Positions 7,491 through 15,627 of a DNA stretch of 28,791 nt are shown piece after piece (the first letter of the stretch is position 1; every line of letters begins with the position of its first letter). The notes beneath the pieces were generated by a model that was given only the letters and a program-made list of their open reading frames with translations, ran no database searches and was not told where the DNA came from. The translations under genes and the position numbers were made by a program. The DNA comes from JAYEHC01 sp964490635 (GTDB lineage Bacteria > Patescibacteriota > Minisyncoccia > JAHIHE01 > JAGLIN01). The DNA is taken from positions 1-28,791 of the forward strand of contig CAZBCK010000004.1 of NCBI GenBank assembly GCA_964490635.1, in the 5' to 3' direction.

Positions 7491-8565
7491 TGATTAAGTT
7501 CACATACATTCTGGACTCTCAAAAGAGAGGAAAGAATATATGCAAATAGGATTTAAGCATCACAAATGCAAAGGATTTGGTAAGCTATATGAGTTATGAT
7601 CACCAAAGAAGCTAAACAAAGATTAAAGATTCTGCTGTTCTGGAAAAAACATGGATTAAAAGCGACTAAAGACGCTTTTGGAGCTAAGCGTTCAACTCTC
7701 TATAGCTGGAACAAAATATATCAAGAATCAGAACAAAAAATAGAATCACTAATCCCAAATCCCAAGCGCCAATTAACAGAAGAAAGAGAATAACAGACTG
7801 CAAAATCATTAATGAAATCAAACGCTTAAGAACAGAAGTTTGTCCCAATATGGGAAAAGAGAAAGTTAAGAAAGATTTAGACAAATTTTGTGCAATCAAT
7901 AATCTTGATATTATCTCTGCTTCCACGATTGGCAGAATTATCAAAGAAAAAAAGATTTATCATCACAGGCAGAAGATTTATCACGATGGAAGAATAAAAG
8001 AGACTAAAAGAGTTAAGAAGCTAAGAAAACCTAAAGGATTTGAAGCAAAACACAAAGGGGACTTAATAAAAATAGACACAATTGTTAAATATGTCTGGGG
8101 AATGAAAAGATATATCATCACCGCTGTGGATGTTAAAACCAGATATACATTCGCGCTGGCTTACAAAAAGCATAACAGCCAGAGCGCCAGAGATTTCTTT
8201 CAGAGACTAGATAGAGATAGTATTCCCTTGCAAGATTAAAGCTGTTCAAACTGATAATGGTTCAGAGTTCCATAAATTCTTTAAAGATTATTTAAAAGAA
8301 AACTATTCATTACTGGAACTATCCCGGACAGCCGTATAAGAACGGACACATTGAAAAGCATAACCGAACCATTCAAGAAGAGTTTACAGATTGGAATGAA
8401 ATGTTATTGGAAAATCCCAATAAATTCAATGAAAAACTGATAGATTGGTTAGTATGGCATAATACAGAAAGATACCACTGGAGTTTGGGTTTACAATCCC
8501 CTGTGGATTATATGATTAATAATAACTTATTGTCCAGAATGTGTTGGACTAATACAATTTCTTGA
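7491..8565 (+). mobile_element. Degraded IS481-like insertion sequence
   Basis: About 1.07 kb around a frameshifted DDE transposase. The inverted-repeat core ACATTCTGGAC is at 7506-7516 and its exact complement GTCCAGAATGT at 8532-8542, with partial similarity further outward (ATTAAGTTCAC on the left; ATTAGTCCAAC on the right, read inward). The right inverted repeat overlaps the end of the transposase frame. No target duplication could be defined. The element ends just before the gyrB promoter. Confidence 0.75.
7596..8565 (+). pseudogene. IS481-like DDE transposase, broken by three frameshifts
   Basis: The protein can be followed through four segments in three frames. An N-terminal helix-turn-helix (HGLKATKDAFGAKRSTLYSW) ends at 7793. 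A second frame joins near 7785 (RLRTEVCPNMGKEKVKKDL...) and carries the first catalytic Asp in KIDTIVKYVWGMKRYI. A third frame, from about 8235, has the second Asp (VQTDNGSEF). A fourth, from about 8308, has the Glu (GHIEKHNRTIQEEF) and ends in TGA 8563-8565. The order D, D, E, the total of about 320 residues and the rve-type core fit IS481-like enzymes. The shifts at about 7785, 8230 and 8305 make an active product unlikely. The first might resemble a programmed shift, but the other two lie in the catalytic domain. Confidence 0.85.
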
Positions 8566-8590
8566 AAGATCCGCTTTTATGGTGTATACT
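8562..8590 (+). promoter_or_regulatory. gyrB promoter
   Basis: TTGAAA (8562-8567), a 17-bp spacer, then TATACT (8585-8590), 37 bp before the gyrB ATG. The -35 box overlaps the stop codon of the decayed transposase, so the element may have inserted close to, or now supply, part of this promoter. Confidence 0.7.
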
Positions 8591-8626
8591 AAAAAAGTGA
8601 TAATAAACAGTAATTTATAGAAACTT

Positions 8627-10651
8627 ATGGCTAAAGAAAGTAAAGAGACTAAAAATGTAAAAACTAAAAAATCCGAATACGGCGCGAAACAAATCCAAGT
8701 CCTGGAAGGGTTGGCTCCGGTACGAAAAAGACCGGGGATGTATATTGGGGGAACGGGGATTGAAGGATTGCATCATTTGATCTGGGAAGTCGTGGATAAC
8801 GCGATTGACGAAGCGATGGCGGGATATTGTAATCAGATAGAGATAGAATTATTGCCGGAGAATAAAATAAAAATAAGCGACAATGGGCGGGGAATTCCGG
8901 TAGAAAAACATCCGCAAACGAAGAAATCAACACTGGAAACAGTTTTGACTGTTTTGCACGCGGGAGGAAAATTTGGTGGAGAGGGATATAAAGTTTCCGG
9001 TGGTTTACATGGTGTGGGGATCAGCGTTGTGAACGCGTTAAGTAGTTGTTTGATTGCGGAAGTAAAAAGAGAGGGTAAAATTTGGCGGCAGGAATTTAAA
9101 ACAGGAAAAGCGAAAGCGGATGTAAAATCAATCGGAAAATCAAAAGAAACCGGGACAACGATTACTTTTGAGCCGGACAGCACGATTTTTGACGAGATAA
9201 ATTTTGATTGGGAGAAAATTGTTTCCAGGATGAGGCAGCAGGCGTATTTGACAAAAGGAGTTAGAATAAAAATATCTGATACAAGAGACGAAGAAAAGAA
9301 AAAATCTTATTCATTCTATTTTGACGGCGGAGTGATTTCTTATGTGCGGCATCTCAATCAAGACAAGGAAATAAAAAATCAAACTCCATTCTATGTGGAA
9401 GAAGAAAAAGACGAAGTTCTGACGGAAATTGCCGTGCAGTATAATGACGGATATAAAGATCATATTTTCGCTTTTGTAAATAATATCCATACTGTTGATG
9501 GCGGGACGCATGTGGCGGGATTTAAATCCGCGCTGACGAGAAGCTTCAATTCTTTTTCAAGAAAAAAGGGATATATTAAAGAAAAAGATGATAATTTAAC
9601 TAGCGATGATGTTTTGGAAGGATTAACGGCAGTGATCAATATAAAAATAAAAGACCCGCAATTTGAGGGTCAAACAAAGGGAAAGCTGGGTAATGCCAAT
9701 GTGAAATCAATTGTTGCCAGTGTGATGTCTTCCGCACTGGAAGAATATTTTGATAAAAATCCGAATGACGCGAAAGCGATTTTAGGTAAATGTATTTTAA
9801 CTGCTAAAGCAAGAATGGCAGCTAGAGCGGCAAGAGACACGATTATCAGAAAGGGTGCTTTGGAAGGAATGACTTTGCCAGGCAAATTGGCGGATTGTTC
9901 TGAGAGAAAAGCGGAAAATTGCGAAATCTATATTGTTGAGGGAGACAGCGCGGGCGGAAGCGCGAAGCAAGGTCGGAACAGGGTGTTTCAGGCGATTTTG
10001 CCCTTGCGCGGGAAAATATTAAATGTGGAAAAAGCCAGATTGGACAGGATGCTTACTTCAGATGAGATAAAAAATTTGGTAATTGCGATGGGCGCGGGAG
10101 TCGGTGATCAATTTGATATTTCCAAACTGAGATATAATCGCGTGATTATTATGACTGATGCGGATGTTGATGGCGCGCATATTAGGACATTGTTGCTTAC
10201 CTTGTTCTATAGACATTTTGAAGAGCTGATAACTGACGGGCATATTTATATCGCCCAGCCACCACTTTTCAAAATTCAAGCTGGCAAAGAATTCCGATAT
10301 GTTTTTACGGAAGAGGAAAAGGAAGATGCAATTAATTTTTTTCAGTTGAAAGTTCAAGAGAAAAAAATGAAATCGGGAACCAAAAAGCAAAAAGAAGACG
10401 AGGAAACAGAAGAAGAAAATAAAGAACTGAAAGGAATTACAATTCAAAGATATAAAGGTCTTGGTGAAATGAACCCAAGTCAATTATGGGATACAACAAT
10501 GAATCCGGAAAGCCGGATTATGAAAAAAGTTTCTGTTGAAGACGCGGAAGCAGCGGATGCGATCTTTCAAACACTAATGGGAAGCGAAGTGGAACCGCGA
10601 AGAAAATTTATTCAAACACACGCGAAGAGGGTGAAGAATTTGGATATATAG
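8627..10651 (+). CDS. gyrB: DNA gyrase subunit B
   Basis: 674 residues, full length. GyrB is the ATPase and TOPRIM subunit of gyrase, which adds negative supercoils with GyrA (gyrA is not in the window). The GHKL ATPase is seen in EVVDNAIDEA (about 54-63), DNGRGIPVEKHP and GGLHGVGISVVNALS. The TOPRIM domain has EGDSAGGSAKQGRNR (about 438-452) and TDADVDGAHIRTL (about 510-522). The C-terminal QRYKGLGEMNPSQLWDTTM motif is present. A highly charged insert (about 575-605, rich in K and E) sits just before it. It could also be called ParE, but the TOPRIM/C-terminal pattern and presence as the only type IIA B subunit here favour GyrB. No SD; a promoter is upstream. Confidence 0.93.
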   Translation: MAKESKETKNVKTKKSEYGAKQIQVLEGLAPVRKRPGMYIGGTGIEGLHHLIWEVVDNAIDEAMAGYCNQIEIELLPENKIKISDNGRGIPVEKHPQTKKSTLETVLTVLHAGGKFGGEGYKVSGGLHGVGISVVNALSSCLIAEVKREGKIWRQEFKTGKAKADVKSIGKSKETGTTITFEPDSTIFDEINFDWEKIVSRMRQQAYLTKGVRIKISDTRDEEKKKSYSFYFDGGVISYVRHLNQDKEIKNQTPFYVEEEKDEVLTEIAVQYNDGYKDHIFAFVNNIHTVDGGTHVAGFKSALTRSFNSFSRKKGYIKEKDDNLTSDDVLEGLTAVINIKIKDPQFEGQTKGKLGNANVKSIVASVMSSALEEYFDKNPNDAKAILGKCILTAKARMAARAARDTIIRKGALEGMTLPGKLADCSERKAENCEIYIVEGDSAGGSAKQGRNRVFQAILPLRGKILNVEKARLDRMLTSDEIKNLVIAMGAGVGDQFDISKLRYNRVIIMTDADVDGAHIRTLLLTLFYRHFEELITDGHIYIAQPPLFKIQAGKEFRYVFTEEEKEDAINFFQLKVQEKKMKSGTKKQKEDEETEEENKELKGITIQRYKGLGEMNPSQLWDTTMNPESRIMKKVSVEDAEAADAIFQTLMGSEVEPRRKFIQTHAKRVKNLDI

Positions 10652-10923
10652 AATTAGTCAAAAGTTCATAAAGTGACAATATAAATTGTTGACTCCATTT
10701 TTCTAACCGGAGTCTCTTGTGCGAATATAAATCGTAACTATTAACTATGCTTGCGGAGTTTAACAAAAAGCTCCAGTCAGGAGACTAGAGTTAATGTATA
10801 GGCTAACATATTTGCCAGACTAGTAAAAAAAGATAGGGAATATAAGGGAGAGCAATAAGCTTATACCTATTAAACTTATAGCGATAAACTTAACTGTATT
10901 ATAAATTTTTTTCTTTTTCATAT
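10652..10923. other. Intergenic region with small hairpins
   Basis: No gene is visible. GACTCC (10691-10696) and GGAGTC (10709-10714) can pair over a 12-base loop. Further on, GGAG/CTCC units around 10754-10785 look like worn remains of the GGAGTC-type repeats found elsewhere in the window. No T-run follows, so these are not clear gyrB terminators. Confidence 0.5.
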
Positions 10924-11406
10924 ATGGGATATTTAAATTATGAATTGGATAATAACGAGCAATTTATAACTATGATTCGCAAGCATTGGGTCACTTTGAC
11001 TGCGTGCATATCCAGAGCAATCATATCAATTGTGATTATAGTTGTAATTTATGAGAAATTAACTGAGTTTGAATATGGATTTAAAATAGCTCTTATCTGG
11101 ATTATAGCATCAATTTTATACGGAGTCTATGGAGTTATGATCTGGTATCTGGATTGCTATATTATTACTAACAGAAGAATTATAGATATAGATCAGAAAA
11201 GTATGTTTAAAAGGATTGTGGCAGAAGTTGAAATTGGAAATATTCAGGAAGTAGTTTATGAGATAGACGGACCGTTGGAAACTCTTTTCAATTATGGAAC
11301 TGTAAAGGTAAAAATGGCAAATGGTGGAATAGTAGGTATGGAACAAATTCCAAACCCCGCCGGAGTTAAAGATCTGATTGTAAAGACACAGAGAAATGGA
11401 TTGTAG
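10924..11406 (+). CDS. PH-domain (bPH2/YdbS-like) membrane protein
   Basis: 160 residues. Two transmembrane helices are visible near 22-42 (TLTACISRAIISIVIIVVIY) and 53-75 (KIALIWIIASILYGVYGVMI). A cytoplasmic bacterial PH-like domain follows. Its hallmark, DCYIITNRRIIDIDQKSMFKR (read in part), matches the Y-x-(I/V)TNxR(I/L)I pattern of this family, and the rest (VEIGNIQEVVYEIDG...YGTVKVKMANGG) forms the expected strands. The role of these proteins is not established. There is no SD before the ATG, and no clear promoter. Confidence 0.82.
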   Translation: MGYLNYELDNNEQFITMIRKHWVTLTACISRAIISIVIIVVIYEKLTEFEYGFKIALIWIIASILYGVYGVMIWYLDCYIITNRRIIDIDQKSMFKRIVAEVEIGNIQEVVYEIDGPLETLFNYGTVKVKMANGGIVGMEQIPNPAGVKDLIVKTQRNGL

Positions 11407-11413
11407 ACTTTTT

Positions 11414-11484
11414 GCGGGTATAGTATATCGGTATTATGTATCCTTCCCAAGGATAAGAGACGGGTTCGACTCCCGTTACCCGCT
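11414..11484 (+). tRNA. tRNA-Gly (anticodon CCC)
   Basis: The acceptor stem GCGGGTA / TACCCGC pairs perfectly. The D arm contains ATCGGTAT with a three-pair GTA/TAT stem. The anticodon stem TATCC/GGATA encloses TTCCCAA, giving anticodon CCC. The T arm is ACGGG-TTCGACT-CCCGT. The discriminator base is T, as expected for bacterial tRNA-Gly. The 3' CCA is not encoded. It begins 7 bp after the PH-domain gene stop, so it may share its transcript. Confidence 0.93.
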
Positions 11485-11528
11485 CTGAGATTAATATTTT
11501 CAAATCCTAGATATATATGCTTTCTCAT

Positions 11529-11560
11529 CGTCGGAGTTCTTTGCTGGGAGACTCCAGCGA
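11529..11560. repeat. Diverged dispersed repeat, GTCGGAGT...GAGACTCC family
   Basis: cgtcggagttc...ttgctgggagactccag: GGAGT and ACTCC arms around a TTGCTG loop. It resembles, with several changes, the copies at 6943-6973 and 26886-26914. It lies between the tRNA and the DivIC-like gene. Confidence 0.5.
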
Positions 11561-11607
11561 GGTGATAGTGAGGAAGTTCTAATATAATTCAAAGTATTAA
11601 AACTATT

Positions 11608-12015
11608 ATGATCATAAAAAAGAAAAAGAATGTGGCGGGCAAGATATTTTCTTTCAAGCTATTTATTTTAGCCAGTGTTTTGATTGTGATTTTTTTGGGG
11701 ACAAATTTAGGCAGGGAATACTATAGGAAATATCAGATTCAAAAAGAAGTAGATTCTCTCAAAGAGGATATAAGCTCTCTTGAAAGGAATAATTATAAAA
11801 TGTCACAGTTGATTGAATATTGCAAAACAGACGAATACAAAGAAGCGCAGGCGAGAGAAAGATTTAATTTGGGAAAAGAGGGAGAAAATTTGATTGTTAT
11901 GATTGAGTCAAATGATAATGATAGCGAAATTGAAATTGAAGAAAAAAACGATGGCAGTGAAAACCTGCCTAATTACAGAAAATGGTGGAACTATTTCTTC
12001 GCGACGAAAAGTTAG
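11608..12015 (+). CDS. DivIC/FtsB-type septum formation protein
   Basis: 135 residues. A basic N-terminus (MIIKKKKN) precedes one transmembrane helix (about 17-36, LFILASVLIVIFLGTN). A coiled coil follows (about 45-75, KEVDSLKEDISSLERNN), then the family hallmark (EYKEAQARERFNLGKEGE). This is the layout of FtsB/DivIC, which bridges early and late divisome proteins at the septum. The tail (NYRKWWNYFF) is typical of CPR members, as I recall them. The gene ends 4 bp inside the convergent nuclease gene. No SD. Confidence 0.85.
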   Translation: MIIKKKKNVAGKIFSFKLFILASVLIVIFLGTNLGREYYRKYQIQKEVDSLKEDISSLERNNYKMSQLIEYCKTDEYKEAQARERFNLGKEGENLIVMIESNDNDSEIEIEEKNDGSENLPNYRKWWNYFFATKS

Positions 12016-13133
12016 AAATTATTTTTTTCTTCCTTCAGACTCAAACTCTTAAATTCTTTTTTCAATTCTTTCGCTTCTTCAATTTCTTTTTTATCTTGAT
12101 GGGATAATGACGGCAAAATGTTTTTAAGTTTGGTTGAATTTATAGAAATAACATCGTTCCATTTGCCAAGCGGCTCTAAGACATTTTTTACTTTCACAAA
12201 ATCATAATCAAATCTTTGCTGGGCAACTCTGGTTACGAAAATTCCATCTCCGAAAACGCGTTCTATATTTTCGTTATCGCAATATTCATTGATATTTTTT
12301 TGCAATTCCGAGATTCGCTCCCTGTTTTTTTTATTCTGAACTTTAAGCTCGTGGTATTCGCTTAATATCGCTCTAATATCAATTTTCTCATCGCTTTTCT
12401 CCTTTTTGAATTTATGTCGAAACATCGGGCAATGTTCCTGATAGCCGCACCAACCGCACAAAGCGCTGGGAGTTGGCTGGAAATTTCCTTTGTTGATTTC
12501 TTCAATAAGATCCAGAATACTCTGTTTTGTTTGGCGGATTTGCTCCGGTGTTCTCGTTGTTGATAATTTAACACCGTGTTTTAGAAAATACAAACTCAGT
12601 TTTATTGGCTTTTCAAGTTTCGGCCAGCGATCAAGAATGGCCAGATAATAAATTGACAACTGTAGATTATTGTCAACATCGTTTTGCGCGGGAAGATTTT
12701 TGGCAGTTTTATAGTCTATAATTTCAAACGAGCCGTCTTCCAGGCGATCAATGCGATCTATTATTCCGGCAATTGTTATTTTATCCGTTATTTCCAAATT
12801 AAATCTTGTTTCCAAGCCAATAATGTCAAAATTTTTCGGATTGTTGTTCTTATAATATTCTTCAAGGATTTTAACGCCTCCCGCCAAGACAGCCATTTCT
12901 TCATCTTTGCTCTCATAAACATCACTGTTCCATAAATTATTATAGTATTCTAAAATTTCTTCAATTGTTGGCGAAATCGGTTGCGGAGTATGTAAAAATT
13001 TTAAAGTACTGTGAATGATTGTTCCAAAAACCGCTTCCTTGGATTTGGGAGTTTTTATTTTATCTATTTCCTGAAATTTATATTTTAGCGAGCAGGTCTT
13101 GAATGTATCAAGCGCTGAATACGATGTTCTCAT
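12012..13133 (-). CDS. RecB/Cas4-type PD-(D/E)xK nuclease with a probable Fe-S cluster
   Basis: 373 residues. The N-terminus SYSALDTFKTCSLKYKF places C14 where AddB/Cas4-type nucleases have the first cluster cysteine. Three further cysteines occur in CGWCGYQEHC (about 225-234). Active-site motifs are in order: GTIIHSTLKFL (GxxxH), GIIDRIDR, then FEIIDYKTAKN with D and K of the ExK-like triad. After about residue 245 a helical, charged region (KNRERISELQKN) is followed by a domain I do not recognise. The family acts in recombination or end processing; the partner helicase is not in the window. It is convergent with the DivIC-like gene, overlapping by 4 bp. Confidence 0.85.
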   Translation of the reverse strand: MRTSYSALDTFKTCSLKYKFQEIDKIKTPKSKEAVFGTIIHSTLKFLHTPQPISPTIEEILEYYNNLWNSDVYESKDEEMAVLAGGVKILEEYYKNNNPKNFDIIGLETRFNLEITDKITIAGIIDRIDRLEDGSFEIIDYKTAKNLPAQNDVDNNLQLSIYYLAILDRWPKLEKPIKLSLYFLKHGVKLSTTRTPEQIRQTKQSILDLIEEINKGNFQPTPSALCGWCGYQEHCPMFRHKFKKEKSDEKIDIRAILSEYHELKVQNKKNRERISELQKNINEYCDNENIERVFGDGIFVTRVAQQRFDYDFVKVKNVLEPLGKWNDVISINSTKLKNILPSLSHQDKKEIEEAKELKKEFKSLSLKEEKNNF

Positions 13134-13419
13134 AGCTTTTGTTTAAAGTTATCTTGACTAAATACTACTCTATAATTATGAATTAGGCAATATCAATTTT
13201 TCCGTTTGATAGACTTTTCTTGACAGAATTGAAAAAATATTCTACTTTTAAGCTAAAGTAGGTAGCAGTAAACAGTAAGTATCAAGCAGATAAATTTTTT
13301 AATTTCCAATTTTTAATTTTATAAATAATATTTTAATTTTCTAATGCTTTAAAAATTTAGTCATTAGAGAATTATTTAAAAATTATAAAATTAAAAATTA
13401 TAAAATTTAGCATAATATT
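13134..13419. other. AT-rich region upstream of rplK
   Basis: No gene is visible. A perfect hairpin CTACTTT-taagct-AAAGTAG lies at 13242-13261. TTGACA at 13220-13225 is followed 17 bp later by only a poor -10 (TACTTT) that falls in this hairpin. From about 13295 to 13410 there is an AT-rich inverted arrangement of aatttttaattttataa and its complement ttataaaattaaaaatt. No SD precedes rplK. Confidence 0.45.
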
Positions 13420-13845
13420 ATGGCAAAAAAAGTTGAAAAAATAATTAAGTTACAAATTCCAGCGGGAAAAGCGAATCCTGCGCCACCAATTGGTCCGGCT
13501 TTGGGGCAGGCGGGGATTAATATACAGGAATTCTGTACTCGTTTTAATAATGAGTCAAAAGATAAAATGGGAGATATTGTTCCCGTAGAGATTTCGGTTT
13601 GTGAGGACAAATCGTATACTTTTATAATGAAAACCCCTCCCGCTGCGGAACTGTTGAAAAAAGCGGCTGGAATTAAAAAAGGTTCTCCGGTGCCGCAAAA
13701 AAATAAGGTCGGGAAAATTACAAAAGCCCAGCTTCAGGAAATTGCGGAGATTAAAATGCCGGATCTAACTGCCAATGATATTGAAGGAGCAATGAAAATC
13801 ATCGCGGGAACGGCAAGGCAGATGGGGATAGAGGTGAAAGGGTAA
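13420..13845 (+). CDS. rplK: 50S ribosomal protein L11
   Basis: 141 residues, full length. The N-terminal signature KLQIPAGKANPAPPIGPALG and the C-terminal RNA-binding domain (DIEGAMKIIAGTARQMGIEV) are both intact. L11 binds the GTPase-associated centre of 23S rRNA together with L10/L12. The start at 13420 gives the conserved length. In most bacteria rplA follows almost at once; here it is 580 bp away, with an inserted nuclease remnant between. Confidence 0.97.
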   Translation: MAKKVEKIIKLQIPAGKANPAPPIGPALGQAGINIQEFCTRFNNESKDKMGDIVPVEISVCEDKSYTFIMKTPPAAELLKKAAGIKKGSPVPQKNKVGKITKAQLQEIAEIKMPDLTANDIEGAMKIIAGTARQMGIEVKG

Positions 13846-13866
13846 GGATTTGTGTATTATTCATCT

Positions 13867-13922
13867 GTCATTGCGAGAAGCCCGAGCGAACGCAGTTCAC
13901 GAAAAGGCGACGAAGCAATCCC
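13867..13922 (+). repeat. Dispersed repeat, TCATTGCGAG family, copy 2
   Basis: It starts GTCATTGCGAGAAGCCCGA and ends CGACGAAGCAATCCC. It forms an inverted pair with copy 3 (14295-14349) around the GIY-YIG remnant. The two share the first 18 bases exactly (TCATTGCGAGAAGCCCGA) and have the same length. Confidence 0.85.
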
Positions 13923-13953
13923 GTATCCAAGCCGACAGTACTTTTTCTAGGGT

Positions 13954-14258
13954 ATAAACCAAAAACAATACTACATTTATATAGCCACCAACAAAAGACA
14001 TACCGTAGTATATGTTGAAGTAACTAATGATTTATTTAAAAAAGAAGATCAGCATAAAAATAAAATTAATAAAAATAGTTTTACGGCAAAATACAATATA
14101 GACACTGTTGTTTATTACGAGGCATATAATGATATCAAAACAGCTATTACCAAAGAAAAACAAATAAAAGCAGGATCAAAAAAAAGAAAATAGAACTTAT
14201 TGAAAAGATGAATCCGAAATGGAAAGATTTAATCAAAGAAATCAAGTGTTTGGAATAA
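13954..14258 (+). pseudogene. Decayed GIY-YIG nuclease gene between rplK and rplA
   Basis: The frame from 13954 reads QYYIYIATNKRHTVVYVEVT, then TAKYNIDTVVYYEAYNDI and ITKEKQIK, up to TAG at 14191-14193. Another frame completes the family C-terminus (IELIEKMNPKWKDLIKEI) to TAA 14256-14258, so there is a frameshift in the A-run near 14180-14190. The position where a start would be expected is ATA, directly after an in-frame TAG. The YIG glycine is Glu (YVE for YIG) and the catalytic-arginine helix reads LFKKEDQHK, with Lys in place of Arg. The gene therefore looks inactive in at least three ways. It lies between inverted copies of the TCATTGCGAG repeat, inside a gap that is normally closed. 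Confidence 0.82.
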
Positions 14259-14294
14259 ACAGTTTTATAATTCATTTTTTCGTACGTAGTTACA

Positions 14295-14349
14295 GGATTG
14301 TTTCGTTGCCTTCTCATTCGCTATGCTCATTCGGGCTTCTCGCAATGAT
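14295..14349 (-). repeat. Dispersed repeat, TCATTGCGAG family, copy 3
   Basis: On the minus strand it starts TCATTGCGAGAAGCCCGA and ends CAACGAAACAATCCT. This is the inverted partner of 13867-13922. Confidence 0.85.
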
Positions 14350-14384
14350 AAGTATATTACTAATAAATTAATCCGTGGGAGCGT

Positions 14385-14390
14385 TATAAT
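14385..14390 (+). promoter_or_regulatory. Possible -10 box for rplA
   Basis: TATAAT at 14385-14390, 36 bp before the ATG, but the -35 region (aataaa) is poor. The box lies partly in an inverted repeat GCGTTA-(8 nt)-TAACGC (14381-14400). An SD (agaaagga) precedes the start. A separate promoter would make sense because the insertion cuts rplA off from rplK. Confidence 0.4.
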
Positions 14391-14425
14391 AAACTAACGC
14401 GTTATTACCACAGAAAGGAAAAAGT

Positions 14426-15106
14426 ATGAAAAGATCAAAACGCTATAAAAGCGTGAAGAAAAAAATTGACAAGAATAAAGTTTATGGCGTTGAAGAAGCG
14501 GTTGAGTTTTTAGTTGAAAACGCCAAAGTGAAATTTGACGAGGGTATTGAGGTTCATTTAAGAACTAATATTGATCCGAAACAGGCGGATCAGTTGATTA
14601 GGGGATCGGTTGTTCTTCCGCATGGAATTGGAAAAGAAAAAAAGGTCGCTGTGTTTGCCGAGGGAGATAAGGTGACGGAAGCGAAAGAAGCTGGCGCTAA
14701 TCTGATTGGTGGGGAAGATTTGATTGAAAAAATAAAGCAGACCAAAGAAGTTGACTTTGATGTTTCCGTCGCGACACCGGAAATGATGAGAAAACTGGCA
14801 GGCATTGCCAAGATTCTTGGACCGAAGGGATTGATGCCTTCTCCAAAAACCGATACTGTGACGATGGATGTTAAAAAAACCGTGGAACAGTTGAAAAAAG
14901 GAAAGATAAATTTCAAAAATGACGATTCCGGAAATGTCCATCAGCTTGTTGGGAAAGTTTCTTTTGGAAAAGATAAATTAAAAGAAAACATCACGGTTTA
15001 TGTCCAAGCGATCAGAGATGCCAAACCAAGCGGAGCGAAAGGGGAGTTTATCAAAAATGTCGTGGTGACTTCCACGATGGGAGTGGGGATTAAGGTTGGG
15101 TTGTAG
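14426..15106 (+). CDS. rplA: 50S ribosomal protein L1
   Basis: 226 residues, normal length. It starts MKRSKRYKSVKKKIDKNKVY and carries the conserved LRTNIDPKQADQ and RGSVVLPHGIGK stretches, the LAGIAKILGPKGLMPSPKT motif in the middle, and VTSTMGVGIKV near the end. L1 forms the mobile stalk that releases E-site tRNA, and in many bacteria it represses its own operon. The start is supported by the SD agaaagga. It is separated from rplK by repeats and a nuclease remnant, so coupled expression with L11 is uncertain. Confidence 0.97.
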   Translation: MKRSKRYKSVKKKIDKNKVYGVEEAVEFLVENAKVKFDEGIEVHLRTNIDPKQADQLIRGSVVLPHGIGKEKKVAVFAEGDKVTEAKEAGANLIGGEDLIEKIKQTKEVDFDVSVATPEMMRKLAGIAKILGPKGLMPSPKTDTVTMDVKKTVEQLKKGKINFKNDDSGNVHQLVGKVSFGKDKLKENITVYVQAIRDAKPSGAKGEFIKNVVVTSTMGVGIKVGL

Positions 15107-15115
15107 ATGGTTTGG

Positions 15116-15213
15116 GTTCGGAGTGTCAAGCGTAGCGATAGCGGAGTTTGACCTGAAAAAACATTTAAGTCCGCTTTCGGGTAGAGCTCTGCTATCGCTA
15201 CACTCCAAACTTT
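15116..15213. repeat. Long inverted repeat with TAGCGATAGC arms after rplA
   Basis: The left arm has GGAGTG, an extra six bases, then TAGCGATAGCGGAG. The right arm is CTCTGCTATCGCTA followed by CACTCC. The arms are separated by about 40 bases. A short T-run (ctttttc) follows the right arm, so it may also end rplA transcription, though the loop is long for an intrinsic terminator. Confidence 0.65.
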
Positions 15214-15286
15214 TTCAAGCAAAAAAAAGAAGCCCGTGGTGCTCGTTGGTACTTGTTGTCCATTGAGTCCACTGACGGCTGGTTGT

Positions 15287-15604
15287 TTACTCTCTCATGC
15301 TTATTCTTAACGCTTTTTTGATCATCCTCAACCTCTTTTTCGCTTTCTCGAGGTTTTTTTCTGCCTCGGGAAGAAGGTCTGTATACAGCAGTTTTTCGCT
15401 GTATGCTCTTGCATATTTTACAGCTTCTTCATCTTCAGGAAGTTCTCTAGCATCGNNNNNNNNNNNNNNNNNNNNNNNNNNNNNNNNNNNNNNNNNNNNN
15501 NNNNNNNNNNNNNNNNNNNNNNNNNNNNNNNNNNNNNNNNNNNNNNNNNNNNNNNTCTTACCTCTCTCTTTTGTCGAAGCAAATGCTTCCAACCACTTTA
15601 TCAT
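15287..15604 (-). CDS. Hypothetical helical protein, interrupted by an assembly gap
   Basis: On the minus strand 16 residues (MIKWLEAFASTKERGK) are visible before the N-run. On the other side the frame reads DARELPEDEEAVKYARAY, then a lysine- and leucine-rich helix (AEKNLEKAKKRLRMIKKAL) to TAA. The composition looks like a real coding sequence, with amphipathic helices. The gap length is unknown, so the two parts may belong to one gene or two. No family recognised. It would be divergent from the dCTP deaminase gene, with 23 bp between starts. Confidence 0.4.
   Translation of the reverse strand: MIKWLEAFASTKERGKXXXXXXXXXXXXXXXXXXXXXXXXXXXXXXXXXXDARELPEDEEAVKYARAYSEKLLYTDLLPEAEKNLEKAKKRLRMIKKALRISMRE
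15456..15555. other. Assembly gap (100 N)
   Basis: Exactly 100 Ns, a common placeholder for a scaffold gap of unknown size. Nothing within it can be interpreted. Confidence 0.98.
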
Positions 15605-15627
15605 ATTTTTAAAAACCTGTCAAGCCC

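Noticed and set aside
7785..7793. Programmed frameshift between two transposase ORFs
   Set aside because: Two further shifts in the catalytic domain (about 8230 and 8305) show general decay, so a functional shift at the first site is not needed.
12684..12935. Plus-strand open frame inside the RecB-type nuclease gene
   Set aside because: It is the opposite-strand shadow of a gene with clear motifs.
13220..13248. TTGACA as a promoter for rplK
   Set aside because: The -10 at 17 bp is only TACTTT (three matches) and lies in a hairpin; the distance to rplK is about 170 bp. Kept only as a note in the intergenic entry.
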